DNA of 64,000 nucleotides from contig NZ_JQBM01000005.1 in NCBI RefSeq assembly GCF_001437355.1, forward strand, positions 1-64,000, given 5' to 3'. Shown here one piece after another: positions 7,313-17,580 of this stretch. The notes under the pieces are model-generated. The model was not told the DNA's origin and made no database searches. It saw only the letters and a list, made by a program, of their open reading frames with translations. The position numbers were made by a program, and so were the translations under genes. This DNA comes from Weissella viridescens (lineage in GTDB: Bacteria > Bacillota > Bacilli > Lactobacillales > Lactobacillaceae). The first letter of the stretch is position 1, and every line of letters begins with the position of its first letter.

Positions 7313-10300
7313 TTATTTCATAGATTCAACATCGAATGAACGCGTTTCAAGCACACGTAGCAAGGCTGAAACTGTATCGAGGTTCGTGAACAATGGGATA
7401 GCATTTTCAATCGCAGTATTACGAATCATGCGTCCGTCATTTTCAGCTGACTCATCAGCTTGCGTTGTATTAATCACAATTTGCAAGCGACCGTCGCGAA
7501 TAGCTGTGACTGGGTTGTTTTCAGATTCAGAAATCTTGTCCAAAACTTCAACTCGCATGTCATTGTCAGCAAATAACTTTCCCGTTCCTTCAGTCGCTAC
7601 CAACATGTAGCCTAGGCAATCAAAGCGCTTTGCCAAGGCCAAGGCTTCTGGTTTATCGTCGTTAGCCACAGTGAAGAGTACAGTTCCAAATTCAGGAATC
7701 TTGATATTTGATGCTTCAAAGGCTTTATATAAGGCCTTTTCGTAAGTCTTATCAGACCCCATAACTTCACCAGTTGACTTCATTTCAGGTCCAAGCAATG
7801 AATCGACCATTGGCAACTTTGTGAATGAGAAGATAGGTGCCTTAACGTGCACATCGTCTGTCTCTGGAATCAAACCTGTCTCAAAGCCCATATCAGACAA
7901 CTTTTTGCCCAACATGACGCGTGTTGCTAATTGTGCCAGCTTCAAGTGCGTTACCTTTGAAATAAATGGTACTGTTCGTGAAGCACGGGGGTTCACTTCA
8001 ATCACGTATGCAGTGTCATCATGAATAACGAATTGGACATTCATCAAGCCAACCGTATTCAATGAGCGAGCCAAAGCGATTGAAGCTGCTGTCATCTCAT
8101 CCTTTACCTTTTGTGACAAAGACTGTGATGGGTAAACTGACATTGAATCACCTGAGTGCACCCCAGCACGTTCAATATGCTCCATGATTCCAGGAATCAC
8201 TGCAGTTTCACCGTCAGACAAAACATCAACTTCAGCTTCTTGCCCAACCAAATATGAGTCAATCAAAACTGGATGATCATTTGATACTTGTACTGCACGA
8301 TCCATGTAGTCAGCTAATTCATCAGCATTAGCAACAATCTCCATGGCACGACCACCCAGAACATATGATGGACGGACAAGAACTGGGTAACCAATTTCTT
8401 CCGCAGCAGCCAATGCACCTGGTACAGTTGTTGCAGTCTTACCAACTGGTTGTGGCAAGTTTAATGACTTGATAACTTGATCAAACTCTTCGCGGTCTTC
8501 CGCACGATCCAAGTCAGCAACCGTTGTTCCCAAAATGTTAACGCCATTTTGAGCTAGTGGTGCCGCCAAGTTAATCGCTGTTTGACCACCGAACTGAACC
8601 ACAACGCCCTTAGGTTGTTCAAGCTCAATCACGTTCATGACATCTTCAAGTGTCAATGGTTCAAAGTAGAGCTTGTCTGAAACAGAGAAGTCGGTTGAAA
8701 CAGTTTCAGGATTTGAATTCATAATGATGGCTTCGTAGCCTTCAGCTTGAATCGCCTTAACTGCATGCACTGTCGCATAATCAAATTCCACACCTTGTCC
8801 GATACGAATTGGACCTGAACCCAAAACCAAAACGCTTTCGCGATCTGACTTTTCTGATTCATTGACCTTTTCATATGTTGAATAGAAGTAAGGTGTTTGT
8901 GATTCGAATTCAGCTGCCACCGTATCAACCATCTTATAAACTGGCGTCACATTATTACGTTCACGCAAAGTTTTGACTTCGCGTTCAGTCATCCCCCAAA
9001 GTCCAGCAATGATCTTATCAGCAAAACCATTCTTCTTGGCTTGTTCCAAAACGGTGATATCACCAACGCTTGTTTGCAATTCTTGTTCAATTTCAATAAT
9101 GTGTAGTAACTTATCAAGGAAGAATAAGTCGATTTCAGTACGATCGTGAATCGTTTCTGGTGTTACGCCACGACGCAAGAGTTCAGCAATCATGAAGAGA
9201 CGATCGTCACGTGCTGGCATCAAAGCATCCAACAGATCAGCATCAGTTGTTCCTTCAAAGCGCATGTCATCGAGACCAGTAACACCAATTTCAAGCGAAC
9301 GAACAGCCTTGTTCATCGCCTCTTCAATGTTACGTCCAATGGCCATAACTTCACCAGTCGCCTTCATTTGCGTTCCAAGACGACGATCAGCCGTTACAAA
9401 CTTATCAAATGGCCAACGTGGAATTTTAACGATAACGTAATCCAAAGCTGGTTCGAATTCAGCCATTGTTGTTCCCGTAACTGGGTTGGTGATTTCATCC
9501 AAAGTCAACCCAACCGCAATCTTAGCGGCCATCTTAGCAATTGGATATCCAGTTGCCTTTGAGGCCAATGCTGAAGAACGTGACACACGTGGGTTCACTT
9601 CGATGATGTAATACTTATATGACTTTGGATCCAAAGCCATTTGGATGTTTACACCACCTTCGATGTTCAACGCACGGATAATCTTCAAGGCCGCATCACG
9701 CATCATTTGGTATTCGCGGTCTGACAACGTTTGAACCGGTGCCATAACAATTGAATCCCCAGTGTGGACACCGACTGGATCAAAGTTTTCCATTGAAGCG
9801 ACAATCAACGCATTATCGTCAGCATCACGCATCACTTCAAATTCAATTTCCTTGAATCCAGCGATTGAACGTTCAATCAACACTTGCGTTACTGGTGACA
9901 ATTCAAGTCCATTTTCGGCAATTTCAACTAATTCTTGGTAGTTGTTGGCAATTCCACCACCCGTTCCACCTAATGTGTAGGCTGGACGGACGATAACAGG
10001 ATATGAATGTGTTTCAGCAAAATCAACAGCTTCATCAACCGTGGTTGCAATCGTTGATTCTGGAACTGGTTCGTCCAAACGTTCCATCAACGCTTTAAAT
10101 TCTTCACGATCTTCGGCTTCTTCAATCGCTGAAAGCTTAGTTCCCAAAAGTTCAATACTTAGTTCATCCAAGACACCAGCTTCGGCCAAATCCTTCGCCA
10201 TGTTCAAACCAGTTTGCCCACCAAGTGTTGGCAAAATAGCATCTGGGCGTTCCTTACGCAAAATGCGTTCTAAGAATTCCAATGTCAACGGCTCGATGTA

Positions 10301-10492
10301 GACTTGGTCAGCCATTTCCGTGTCTGTCATAATCGTTGCTGGGTTTGAGTTAACCAAAACAACTTCGTAACCTTCTTCTTTCAAAGACATGGCTGCTTGA
10401 GTTCCTGAATAATCAAATTCAGCGGCTTGTCCGATCACAATTGGTCCAGAACCAATTACTAAAATCTTGTGAATATCATCGCGCTTAGGCAT
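7313..10492 (-). CDS. carB: Carbamoyl-phosphate synthase, large subunit
   Basis: Makes carbamoyl phosphate from ammonia (delivered by CarA), bicarbonate and two ATP. The 1059-residue length and duplicated ATP-grasp halves are standard: the first half opens with [13 protein letters not shown], the second repeats [13 protein letters not shown] near residue 560, and the C-terminus is the allosteric MGS-like domain. I chose the ATG at 10492 (AGGAGG upstream, [11 protein letters not shown] start) over an earlier in-frame codon. It overlaps carA by 8 nt (ATGCCTAA), suggesting translational coupling of the two subunits. Confidence 0.97.
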   Translation of the reverse strand: MPKRDDIHKILVIGSGPIVIGQAAEFDYSGTQAAMSLKEEGYEVVLVNSNPATIMTDTEMADQVYIEPLTLEFLERILRKERPDAILPTLGGQTGLNMAKDLAEAGVLDELSIELLGTKLSAIEEAEDREEFKALMERLDEPVPESTIATTVDEAVDFAETHSYPVIVRPAYTLGGTGGGIANNYQELVEIAENGLELSPVTQVLIERSIAGFKEIEFEVMRDADDNALIVASMENFDPVGVHTGDSIVMAPVQTLSDREYQMMRDAALKIIRALNIEGGVNIQMALDPKSYKYYIIEVNPRVSRSSALASKATGYPIAKMAAKIAVGLTLDEITNPVTGTTMAEFEPALDYVIVKIPRWPFDKFVTADRRLGTQMKATGEVMAIGRNIEEAMNKAVRSLEIGVTGLDDMRFEGTTDADLLDALMPARDDRLFMIAELLRRGVTPETIHDRTEIDLFFLDKLLHIIEIEQELQTSVGDITVLEQAKKNGFADKIIAGLWGMTEREVKTLRERNNVTPVYKMVDTVAAEFESQTPYFYSTYEKVNESEKSDRESVLVLGSGPIRIGQGVEFDYATVHAVKAIQAEGYEAIIMNSNPETVSTDFSVSDKLYFEPLTLEDVMNVIELEQPKGVVVQFGGQTAINLAAPLAQNGVNILGTTVADLDRAEDREEFDQVIKSLNLPQPVGKTATTVPGALAAAEEIGYPVLVRPSYVLGGRAMEIVANADELADYMDRAVQVSNDHPVLIDSYLVGQEAEVDVLSDGETAVIPGIMEHIERAGVHSGDSMSVYPSQSLSQKVKDEMTAASIALARSLNTVGLMNVQFVIHDDTAYVIEVNPRASRTVPFISKVTHLKLAQLATRVMLGKKLSDMGFETGLIPETDDVHVKAPIFSFTKLPMVDSLLGPEMKSTGEVMGSDKTYEKALYKAFEASNIKIPEFGTVLFTVANDDKPEALALAKRFDCLGYMLVATEGTGKLFADNDMRVEVLDKISESENNPVTAIRDGRLQIVINTTQADESAENDGRMIRNTAIENAIPLFTNLDTVSALLRVLETRSFDVESMK

Positions 10493-11567
10493 GTGTTTGT
10501 TCCTCCTTGTGAGCGGCAATCATTTCTAGGAATTCATCAAATAGGTATTCGGCATCATGTGGACCCGGTGCTGCATCGGGGTGATATTGAACCGAAAAGG
10601 CTTGGTGATTCTTAAGACGTAGTCCTTCAACAGAACCATCATTAATTTCATATTGCGTAATTTCAAGGTTTGTCCCTGGAATTGAGTCACCATCAACCAC
10701 GTAACCATGATTTTGTGACGTAAAGTTAGTCTTACCACTAATGTTGTCCTTAACCGCGTGGTTGAATCCACGGTGACCAAACTTCATCTTCTTCGTTGTG
10801 GCACCATTGGCTAGGGCAAATAGTTGGTGTCCCAAACAAATTCCCATGATTGGTAATTGTTCCTCTAGTTCACGAATAACATCCAAGATTCCCTCAACGG
10901 ACTCTGGATCTCCAGGTCCGTTTGAAAGCAAGACCCCATCAGGATTTGCATCCAAAATCGTTTGTGCATCAACTGTTGCAGGGAAAACCAATACATTAAC
11001 GTTACGACGCGCCAATGAACGTAGAATTGAGTTCTTCAATCCAAAGTCAATCAAAGCAATCGTCACGCCATCAGTTGGATTAACATACATGTTCTTGCTT
11101 CCGACTTCAGCAACTTGTTCCTTTGATAGTTCGGCTGATTTCAAGTCAAGCAAAGTTGCCTCGTTAACTTCACTGACAATGGTTGCCTTTAACACACCAT
11201 AGTCGCGGAGTTCCTTCGTTAAGGCACGTGTATCACCCCCTGTAATCCCAGGTAAGTCATTACGTTCAGCCCATTCGGCGATTGACATTTGTGAACGCCA
11301 GTTCGATGGGCGGCGCGCAATTTCATGAGTCACAATCGCTGAAGCGGCTGGCTTAAATGATTCAAAATCATCACGATTAATACCGTAATTTCCAATCAAT
11401 GGGTACGTGAATGTCAAAATTTGACCATGGTAAGACAAGTCAGTAATTGATTCTTGGTAACCTGACATACCAGTGTTGAAAACTAATTCTCCAACAACGG
11501 GCTTCGTTGAACCAAAGCCTTCACCTTCATAAACTGATCCATTTTCAAGTACGAGATAACGTTTCAT
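10485..11567 (-). CDS. carA: Carbamoyl-phosphate synthase, small (glutaminase) subunit
   Basis: Hydrolyses glutamine and channels ammonia to CarB. The N-terminal CPSase small-chain domain carries TGMSGYQE; the C-terminal class I amidotransferase has the nucleophile elbow GICLGHQ and the catalytic His/Glu region SVQYHPDA. Length (360 residues) is standard. It lies 9 nt downstream of pyrC, in a pyrimidine context with no arginine genes nearby. Confidence 0.97.
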   Translation of the reverse strand: MKRYLVLENGSVYEGEGFGSTKPVVGELVFNTGMSGYQESITDLSYHGQILTFTYPLIGNYGINRDDFESFKPAASAIVTHEIARRPSNWRSQMSIAEWAERNDLPGITGGDTRALTKELRDYGVLKATIVSEVNEATLLDLKSAELSKEQVAEVGSKNMYVNPTDGVTIALIDFGLKNSILRSLARRNVNVLVFPATVDAQTILDANPDGVLLSNGPGDPESVEGILDVIRELEEQLPIMGICLGHQLFALANGATTKKMKFGHRGFNHAVKDNISGKTNFTSQNHGYVVDGDSIPGTNLEITQYEINDGSVEGLRLKNHQAFSVQYHPDAAPGPHDAEYLFDEFLEMIAAHKEEQTHA

Positions 11568-11576
11568 GTTTGCTCC

Positions 11577-12866
11577 TTATTTGTCGTTTGCAGCGTCGTA
11601 AACAACTTCCCCATTTAAGAAAGTCATGCTTGTTTGACCATAGATAGTTTCCCCAATAAACGGTGAATTAACACCCTTTGAAAGGAATTCATCAGCACTA
11701 ATCGTGTGTGCGTGGTCGATATCAAATAATGCTAAGTCGGCAGTTTGGCCAACCGTTACCTTGGTTGGGGCAGCTAAGTTAAAGTCAGCGACTGGATTTT
11801 TAACCATCCAGTTTGTCAATTCCTCTAGTGTCGCCACACCTGAACGAACCAAGTGGGTGTAGATGAGTTGGAAACTTGTTTCAATACCAGTGATACCAAA
11901 GGCCGCTCCCATAAAAGTACGATCCTTTTCTTCCACCGCGTGAGGCGCGTGATCAGTTGCAACCATATCGATGGTACCATCCAGCAAACCACCGATGACC
12001 GCCATGCGATCTTGCGGTGCCCGAAGTGGTGGGTTCATTTTATACAAAGCATTGTCACCTTGAATATCAGTTTCGTCCAGCAGCAAGTGATGTGGTGATA
12101 CTTCGGCTGTTACGTTCACCCCGTTTTGCTTAGCGATACGCACCAAGTTGACTGATTCTTTAGTAGACAAGTGAGCCACATGGTAATGAACCCCTGTAGC
12201 CTTTGCAATAACTAAATCACGTGCTAATTGTGAAGATTCACCCAATGGATCCATACCTGGTAATTCAAGTTCGGCTGACCGTTGCCCAAGGTTCATCACA
12301 CCGCCATCAATCAAGCTCTCATCTTCGACGTGAGCAACCAATGGGCGATCAACGCTAGCCGCAGCGCGCATTGCGTCGCGCATGGTCTTCGCATTTTGCA
12401 CACCTTTACCATCATTTGTGAAGGCAACAGCGCCCGCATCTGCCAAAGCTTGAATGTCATCAACTTCTTCAGACGTTAAGCCTGCAGAAATTGCGGCATA
12501 TTGGTCAATGTTAATGACACCATCTTGTTGGTTCAAAGCCTGCACTTGCTTAAAAGTTTCTACAGTACTTGGCACGGAGTTCAGATTTGGCATTGCCAAT
12601 ACTGTTGTAAAGCCGCCCCGCGCAGACGCTTGCGACCCCGTCTTAATGGTTTCCTTATATTCAAAACCAGGCTCACGGAAGTGGACGTGGACATCTACCA
12701 GTCCAGGCATCAAAAGTTGCCCCTTCGCATCAATCACACGATCAGTCTTAACCATTAAGGTTGGTGCCATTTCAGCAATTTTACCATCGCGAATAACAAC
12801 ATCAGTTTGAATTAAATCGTTATCATGTAGCACAACCCGCGCATTTTTAATCTTTAAGCTAGACAT
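11577..12866 (-). CDS. pyrC: Dihydroorotase
   Basis: Class I zinc amidohydrolase that cyclises carbamoyl aspartate to dihydroorotate. The metal-binding DVHVHFREPG motif lies near residues 59-68, followed by SPHHL and ATDHAPH histidine/aspartate motifs. The ATG at 12866 follows GGGGAGG and gives the expected start MSSLKIKNA; an upstream in-frame start would overlap pyrB. The 429-residue length is normal. It is separated from pyrB by one base. Confidence 0.96.
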   Translation of the reverse strand: MSSLKIKNARVVLHDNDLIQTDVVIRDGKIAEMAPTLMVKTDRVIDAKGQLLMPGLVDVHVHFREPGFEYKETIKTGSQASARGGFTTVLAMPNLNSVPSTVETFKQVQALNQQDGVINIDQYAAISAGLTSEEVDDIQALADAGAVAFTNDGKGVQNAKTMRDAMRAAASVDRPLVAHVEDESLIDGGVMNLGQRSAELELPGMDPLGESSQLARDLVIAKATGVHYHVAHLSTKESVNLVRIAKQNGVNVTAEVSPHHLLLDETDIQGDNALYKMNPPLRAPQDRMAVIGGLLDGTIDMVATDHAPHAVEEKDRTFMGAAFGITGIETSFQLIYTHLVRSGVATLEELTNWMVKNPVADFNLAAPTKVTVGQTADLALFDIDHAHTISADEFLSKGVNSPFIGETIYGQTSMTFLNGEVVYDAANDK

Positions 12867-12867
12867 T

Positions 12868-13767
12868 CTAATCCTCCCCAATTGCGTTCAAAATTGCCAT
12901 TCGTGCGAACACACCATTGCGCATTTGCTCGAAAATTCTTGATTTATCCGATTCGACCAATTCATCGGCAATCTCAACATCGCGGTTGACCGGAGCTGGA
13001 TGCATGATAATGGCTTGTGGTGCTAATTGATTGTAGCGTTCTTTCGTTAATCCATAATTAAAGTGGTAATTCATCGCCGAGAAGCCAGTATTTTCAACTG
13101 TTTCGATTCGTTCGTGTTGGACACGTAGGAACATGACAACATCCTGTTGATCCAATCCGTCATCAATGTCCACATATCTTCCGAATTGATCAAATTCAGC
13201 TGGATACCAGTTTTCAGGACCCGAGAATGTCACAACGGCACCTAAGCGTTTCAAAATCTCTGCATTTGAACGGGCAACTCGTGAATGTGACAAATCACCA
13301 ATAATTCGCACCTTAAGCCCCTCGAAATGACCAAACTCTTCATAAATCGTCATTAAATCAAGTAAACTTTGTGATGGATGTTGCCCGTTTCCATCGCCCG
13401 CATTAACTAAATGTGGCATCAAGTCTGAGTGTTCTGCCAATAGTGGCTCGTACCAATCGTTCAGGCTGTGTCGAATGACTGCAACTTCAACTCCTAACGC
13501 ACCAAGTGTTTTCAGAGTATCACTGAGACTTTCACCTTTTTGCGTTGAGCTACTACCAGGATCAATCATAATCCGTTCCCAACCCATTTTAACTTCCGCA
13601 ACTTGAAAGCTTGACTGCGTTCGCGTTGAATTTTCAAAGAATAAGTTTGCAACCAATTTTGATGGCGCCGTTGGCGTCGCTTCTCCCGACTTATAAGCCA
13701 ATCCGTTTTGGATGAGACTCATAATCGCATCCGTTGATAAATCATTTAAGTTCACAAAATCGTGCAT
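12868..13767 (-). CDS. pyrB: Aspartate carbamoyltransferase, catalytic subunit
   Basis: Condenses aspartate with carbamoyl phosphate, the committed step of pyrimidine synthesis. The carbamoyl-phosphate site is seen as FENSTRTQSSF (near residues 44-54), and the HPSQSLLDL motif and HPAPVNRD lie in the expected order. There is no pyrI regulatory subunit, as usual in Firmicutes. It is the first gene of the operon and sits directly after the PyrR-type attenuator. Confidence 0.96.
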   Translation of the reverse strand: MHDFVNLNDLSTDAIMSLIQNGLAYKSGEATPTAPSKLVANLFFENSTRTQSSFQVAEVKMGWERIMIDPGSSSTQKGESLSDTLKTLGALGVEVAVIRHSLNDWYEPLLAEHSDLMPHLVNAGDGNGQHPSQSLLDLMTIYEEFGHFEGLKVRIIGDLSHSRVARSNAEILKRLGAVVTFSGPENWYPAEFDQFGRYVDIDDGLDQQDVVMFLRVQHERIETVENTGFSAMNYHFNYGLTKERYNQLAPQAIIMHPAPVNRDVEIADELVESDKSRIFEQMRNGVFARMAILNAIGED

Positions 13768-13783
13768 CCTTTATCCTCCTATG

Positions 13784-13818
13784 CAAAAAAGTCCGGGAAC
13801 ATAAGAGTTCCCGGACTT
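13784..13818 (-). terminator. pyr operon attenuator terminator
   Basis: A 12-bp perfect stem (13789-13800 with 13807-13818, 6-nt loop) is followed on the minus strand by a six-base T run, 17 nt before the pyrB start. It lies between the PyrR-binding loop and the first gene, so it acts as a conditional terminator controlled by PyrR and UMP. Confidence 0.93.
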
Positions 13819-13883
13819 TTCAATAATTGCAGTAAAAATGTCCCAGTTACGTGGGAATTATTTATGTCAATTGATTCAAAAAC

Positions 13884-13912
13884 CAAACCCTTGTTAGCCT
13901 CTCTGGACTCGA
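13884..13912 (-). promoter_or_regulatory. PyrR-binding loop of the pyr leader
   Basis: The minus strand carries TCCAGAGAGGCT (13896-13907) followed by a CAAGGGT segment, the conserved PyrR recognition loop. Established knowledge: PyrR with bound UMP stabilises this anti-antiterminator so the downstream terminator forms. pyrR itself is not in the window. Confidence 0.92.
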
Positions 13913-13940
13913 TATTAAAAGGTCAATCGTTGTTGTATTA

Positions 13941-13969
13941 AATATAACACCTTTACTAACATTAGTAAA
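13941..13969 (-). promoter_or_regulatory. pyr operon promoter
   Basis: Minus-strand -35 TTTACT (13964-13969), 17-nt spacer, -10 TATATT (13941-13946). Transcription from it would give a leader of about 165 nt containing the PyrR loop and the attenuator terminator before pyrB. Confidence 0.75.
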
Positions 13970-14003
13970 CGTTTTAACAGTAAAAAATAAGACGTAAAAC
14001 TTT

Positions 14004-14321
14004 TTAACTAACTTTATTTTCAATTAAAATTTGTTGTACCAGTTGTTCCACTTCTGGTGTGCGTTCCCATTCCTGATAATGATCAATCGCAATTTCCGCT
14101 GGGATTTCAAAATGCTCATTGACGTATTTTTCATACTGCTGAACACTATTTGAGTGTGGAATATTTAACTTTAAAATGCGCACTTCTTGAATCATCTTTT
14201 CTTCTACTGCATACTCAGCCTGTCCGTTATGCAATAGATTCCCAATCTCTTTGTACTTCGAACCATCTAGACGTGTAATTTCTTCAATGATATTCAAAGT
14301 TTGAAAACCTGCTTTTGTCAT
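14004..14321 (-). CDS. Hypothetical protein, 105 residues
   Basis: I do not recognise this protein. It is soluble, without membrane segments or a signal peptide, acidic overall and rich in Glu and hydrophobics, so probably alpha-helical. The start ATG at 14321 has an AGAGGC-like ribosome site. It lies between the glmM terminator and the pyr promoter, co-oriented with both, so it is either a monocistronic gene or expressed by read-through from glmM. Coding potential rests on an open frame with a plausible ribosome site and no competing frame. Confidence 0.6.
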   Translation of the reverse strand: MTKAGFQTLNIIEEITRLDGSKYKEIGNLLHNGQAEYAVEEKMIQEVRILKLNIPHSNSVQQYEKYVNEHFEIPAEIAIDHYQEWERTPEVEQLVQQILIENKVS

Positions 14322-14344
14322 CTTCTGCCTCTTCTACCCTAAAT

Positions 14345-14369
14345 AAAAAAGCTGAGAAGCACTCAGCTT
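14345..14369 (-). terminator. Terminator after glmM
   Basis: An 8-bp stem AAGCTGAG/CTCAGCTT with a 5-nt loop, followed by T residues on the minus strand. It lies just beyond the glmM stop and before the 105-residue hypothetical gene. Confidence 0.85.
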
Positions 14370-14389
14370 TTATTTTTAATCAAATGTGT

Positions 14390-15748
14390 TTATGCAACAC
14401 CAACAGTTTGTTCAACCACGGCCACAATTTGTTCTGCATATTGTTGTGCTGCTTCATCAGTAGGTGCCTCGACCATCACACGTAATAAGTCTTGTGTTCC
14501 AGAAGGACGTACCAATACACGACCATTCCCGTTCATGTCTTTTTCAACAGCTTCAATGCTTGCTTGAATTTCTTCATTTTGCAAAGCAACCTTCTTATCT
14601 TGAACACGAACATTAATAAGAACCTGTGGATATGACGTCATTTGGCCAGCCAATTCTGACAATGGCTTACCAGTTGCCTTCATAACATGCAACAACTGCA
14701 AAGCAGTCAATAAGCCATCCCCTGTATTGGCCCAATCCAAGAACACCACATGTCCTGATTGTTCACCACCAAGGTTATAACCTGACTTAACCATTTCTTC
14801 CACCACGTAACGATCACCAACATCAGTTTTAACTGACTTAATGCCGTTTTCTTCCATGGCTTTGTACATACCAATATTAGACATGATTGTTGTAACAATT
14901 GTATCTTGCTTCAAACGACCGTTTTCATCAAGATATTTTCCAATGATAAACATAATCTTATCACCGTCAACAATGTCACCATTTTCATCGGCAGCAATCA
15001 AACGGTCACCATCACCATCAAAAGCCAATCCGACTTGAGCACCCTTTTCAACAGTAAATGCCGAAATCGTTTCTGGATGCGTTGAACCAACGCCATCATT
15101 AATGTTCAATCCATCAGGACTTGTCGCCATCGTATCAAATTCAGCACCCATGTCAGCAAATAGACTTGTTACCAAACCAGATGTCGCTCCATTAGCCGCA
15201 TCAATCGCAATATGCAATCCATCAAGATTGTCAGGAATTGTTGTTTGTAAGTATGACAAGTACTTACCAGCACCTTCAGGGAAGTTCGAAACTGACCCTA
15301 GTCCTTCAGCAGATGGACGTGGTAAATCATCAACTGGTGCATCTAATAACTTTTCAATCTCACCTTCTAATTCATCTGAAAGTTTGAAACCATCAGCACC
15401 AAAGAACTTGATTCCATTGTCTTCAGCGGGATTATGTGACGCTGTAATTTGCACACCGGCATCGGCCTGTTGCGCTTGAACAAGGTAAGAAACACCCGGT
15501 GTTGAAATTACACCAAGACGTAAAATTTCAATACCAACAGACAATAGTCCTGCAACTAAGGCTGATTCAAGCATCTCACCTGAAATACGTGTATCACGTC
15601 CGACAATGACACGTGCTTGGCGATCTTGTGCATGTTGTGTCAAAACGGCCCCGCCCATTCGACCTAGTCGAAAAGCAAGTTCTGGCGTGAGTTCCTTATT
15701 GGCAATCCCACGTACCCCATCTGTTCCAAAATAATGTAAATCTACCAT
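14390..15748 (-). CDS. glmM: Phosphoglucosamine mutase
   Basis: Interconverts glucosamine-6-phosphate and glucosamine-1-phosphate for UDP-GlcNAc and peptidoglycan synthesis. The phosphoserine loop is [12 protein letters not shown] with S104, the metal loop is DGDGDR, the sugar-binding loop GGEQSGH, and the phosphate-binding [10 protein letters not shown] lies near the C-terminus. Length 452 is standard. It ends the conserved cdaA-cdaR-glmM cluster; in relatives GlmM binds and inhibits CdaA, linking wall-precursor flux to c-di-AMP. Confidence 0.96.
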   Translation of the reverse strand: MVDLHYFGTDGVRGIANKELTPELAFRLGRMGGAVLTQHAQDRQARVIVGRDTRISGEMLESALVAGLLSVGIEILRLGVISTPGVSYLVQAQQADAGVQITASHNPAEDNGIKFFGADGFKLSDELEGEIEKLLDAPVDDLPRPSAEGLGSVSNFPEGAGKYLSYLQTTIPDNLDGLHIAIDAANGATSGLVTSLFADMGAEFDTMATSPDGLNINDGVGSTHPETISAFTVEKGAQVGLAFDGDGDRLIAADENGDIVDGDKIMFIIGKYLDENGRLKQDTIVTTIMSNIGMYKAMEENGIKSVKTDVGDRYVVEEMVKSGYNLGGEQSGHVVFLDWANTGDGLLTALQLLHVMKATGKPLSELAGQMTSYPQVLINVRVQDKKVALQNEEIQASIEAVEKDMNGNGRVLVRPSGTQDLLRVMVEAPTDEAAQQYAEQIVAVVEQTVGVA

Positions 15749-15750
15749 AA

Positions 15751-16740
15751 TTAATTTTGCTCCTTAGGTGTCACTTGCACCTTAACTTTTTCTGGGTCAA
15801 TTTTAACGTTCTTGATTGCGGTTGGTTTAACCGTCAAGGATTGCTTAGTGTGAATGTTTTTCACATCAATTGGCACCGTAATTGACTTAATTCCTTCAAT
15901 ATCTTTCATTTTACCATTAATCGTTACTTCATTCACGTTTGCAGAAAACTCAAAGTTCTTAGCATCCCCGTTTTCAGTACGGAATTTAATTGGCACTTGA
16001 CGACTACCTTCACCGCCAATTACCGGCAAATCAACCGTTGTAACTTGCGGTGAAATTGCCACGTTAACTGGCTTACCATGTTCGTCTAACGCTTGTAAGG
16101 TGACATCTTGTCGGATACTTTTCTTAGTATCACGGGGCAAGTTGACCACTGCAACAACACTTTGAACCGTTTGCACGACATCTGCTGTTCCCATCACCTC
16201 AACGTTATGTACGCTTGAAGTCACTTTACCAACATGATAGCCATTAGCAATAGCCTGACTATCATACTTGGTTTGAACAGTATAGTTTGAAATCGCTTTT
16301 TTTGCAATATCTACTGAAATGTCGGTTGGGTCAATCGTGTACGTTAAATCATTACTGATACCCGATGCTTTCAGTTTAATCGTGTGCCGACCCTCATTTA
16401 AGTGTTTGAGATCAGCGTATACCTGAAAGTTCTTTGTATTCTTGGCGGAAGTCACCAAAGCTGGTGACCCTGAAACGGTGATTTTAACCGTTTCAGGTGC
16501 TCCAGAAACATAATAATCATCAGTATTAATCCCATTTAACTGTAAAGGGACTGAAATTGTTTCGCGTTTTTTTGAAATCAACCCGACAGCCCCATCTTTA
16601 AGACCCTTGGGTGTTTTTTGTGCTGACTGTACATTTCGAGTAATGCTTGTGTCATGCTGACCATTGACATACGCAGCCAATAAAATGGCCAAGATTAGAC
16701 TGGTGATGAGATAACCAAATTTACTTAATTTCGTATTCAT
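15751..16740 (-). CDS. cdaR: CdaR/YbbR-domain regulator of diadenylate cyclase
   Basis: One N-terminal membrane helix (about residues 10-26) anchors an extracytoplasmic region of YbbR-type repeats, visible as recurring segments with VxV and SxxxxVxV patterns. The known role of the family is to modulate the adjacent CdaA. The 329-residue length is typical for lactobacilli. It lies 3 nt after cdaA and 2 nt before glmM, so the three are one translation block. Confidence 0.9.
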   Translation of the reverse strand: MNTKLSKFGYLITSLILAILLAAYVNGQHDTSITRNVQSAQKTPKGLKDGAVGLISKKRETISVPLQLNGINTDDYYVSGAPETVKITVSGSPALVTSAKNTKNFQVYADLKHLNEGRHTIKLKASGISNDLTYTIDPTDISVDIAKKAISNYTVQTKYDSQAIANGYHVGKVTSSVHNVEVMGTADVVQTVQSVVAVVNLPRDTKKSIRQDVTLQALDEHGKPVNVAISPQVTTVDLPVIGGEGSRQVPIKFRTENGDAKNFEFSANVNEVTINGKMKDIEGIKSITVPIDVKNIHTKQSLTVKPTAIKNVKIDPEKVKVQVTPKEQN

Positions 16741-16743
16741 GCG

Positions 16744-17574
16744 CTAATCCTCCTGCTTAAAGCCATTCAAGAAATGTGAAAGCCATGTCTGTTTTTCACC
16801 ATCTTGATCTGGTAGCAATTGACGTTCCAGATACTTCATATAGTCATCACGAGACAAGTCCTGCATCAGTTCAGCGTTTCGTGTGATCGTGACGCCACCG
16901 GTTTCTTCAGAAACAACGATGGTCAATGCGTCAGTCACTTCTGAAATACCAACAGCTGCTCGGTGTCGCGTTCCCAATTCTTTGGGAATCATAGGATTGT
17001 CCGAAAGTGGGAAATAGGCCGCCGCAACAGCCAAACGTAAATCCTTGATAATAACTGCGCCATCATGCAATGGCGTATTTGGAATAAAGGTCTGAATCAA
17101 AAGTTGACTTGATAAATCACCATCAATTTTAATTCCCGTCTCCATATACTCTTCTAAGCCAGTCTCCATCTCAATCGTAATTAACGCACCAATGTGACGC
17201 TTTGACATGTATTGAATGGCTTCGTCTAGTGATGTAATCAAATTGCGTTCATCGTTATCGTTCGCACGATTCTTGAACAAGGCCGAGCGTCCCAAATGTT
17301 CGAGCCCACGACGGATTTCAGGTTGGAAAATGACCACCATCGCGATCACACCCCAATTAATAATTTGATCCGTCAGCCATGAAATGGTACTTAAGTCAAA
17401 ATACCAACTCACTACCTTAACCACAACCACAATCCCTACACCACGCAGCAAGGTGATTGCTTTTGTCCCACGAATCATCATAAAGAGTCGATAAATTAAC
17501 CACCATACAATTAAGACATCAACGATTTGTGTGACTTTTATTTCACTTAAAAAGTCCAGAATTTGTGTCATCAT
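16744..17574 (-). CDS. cdaA: Diadenylate cyclase CdaA (c-di-AMP synthase)
   Basis: Makes c-di-AMP from two ATP; this messenger controls potassium and osmolyte uptake and wall integrity. Three N-terminal membrane helices (about residues 14-80) precede the DAC domain, with both catalytic motifs intact: DGA (171-173) and RHR (203-205). Length 276 is standard. It is flanked by a Na+/H+ antiporter gene upstream and cdaR-glmM downstream. Two adjacent ATG codons could start it; the second is equally plausible. Confidence 0.96.
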   Translation of the reverse strand: MMTQILDFLSEIKVTQIVDVLIVWWLIYRLFMMIRGTKAITLLRGVGIVVVVKVVSWYFDLSTISWLTDQIINWGVIAMVVIFQPEIRRGLEHLGRSALFKNRANDNDERNLITSLDEAIQYMSKRHIGALITIEMETGLEEYMETGIKIDGDLSSQLLIQTFIPNTPLHDGAVIIKDLRLAVAAAYFPLSDNPMIPKELGTRHRAAVGISEVTDALTIVVSEETGGVTITRNAELMQDLSRDDYMKYLERQLLPDQDGEKQTWLSHFLNGFKQED

Positions 17575-17580
17575 TTGCCC

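Noticed and set aside
9146-9562. 138-residue open frame on the plus strand within carB
   Set aside because: Shadow of a strongly conserved gene, composition atypical of protein, and no ribosome site.
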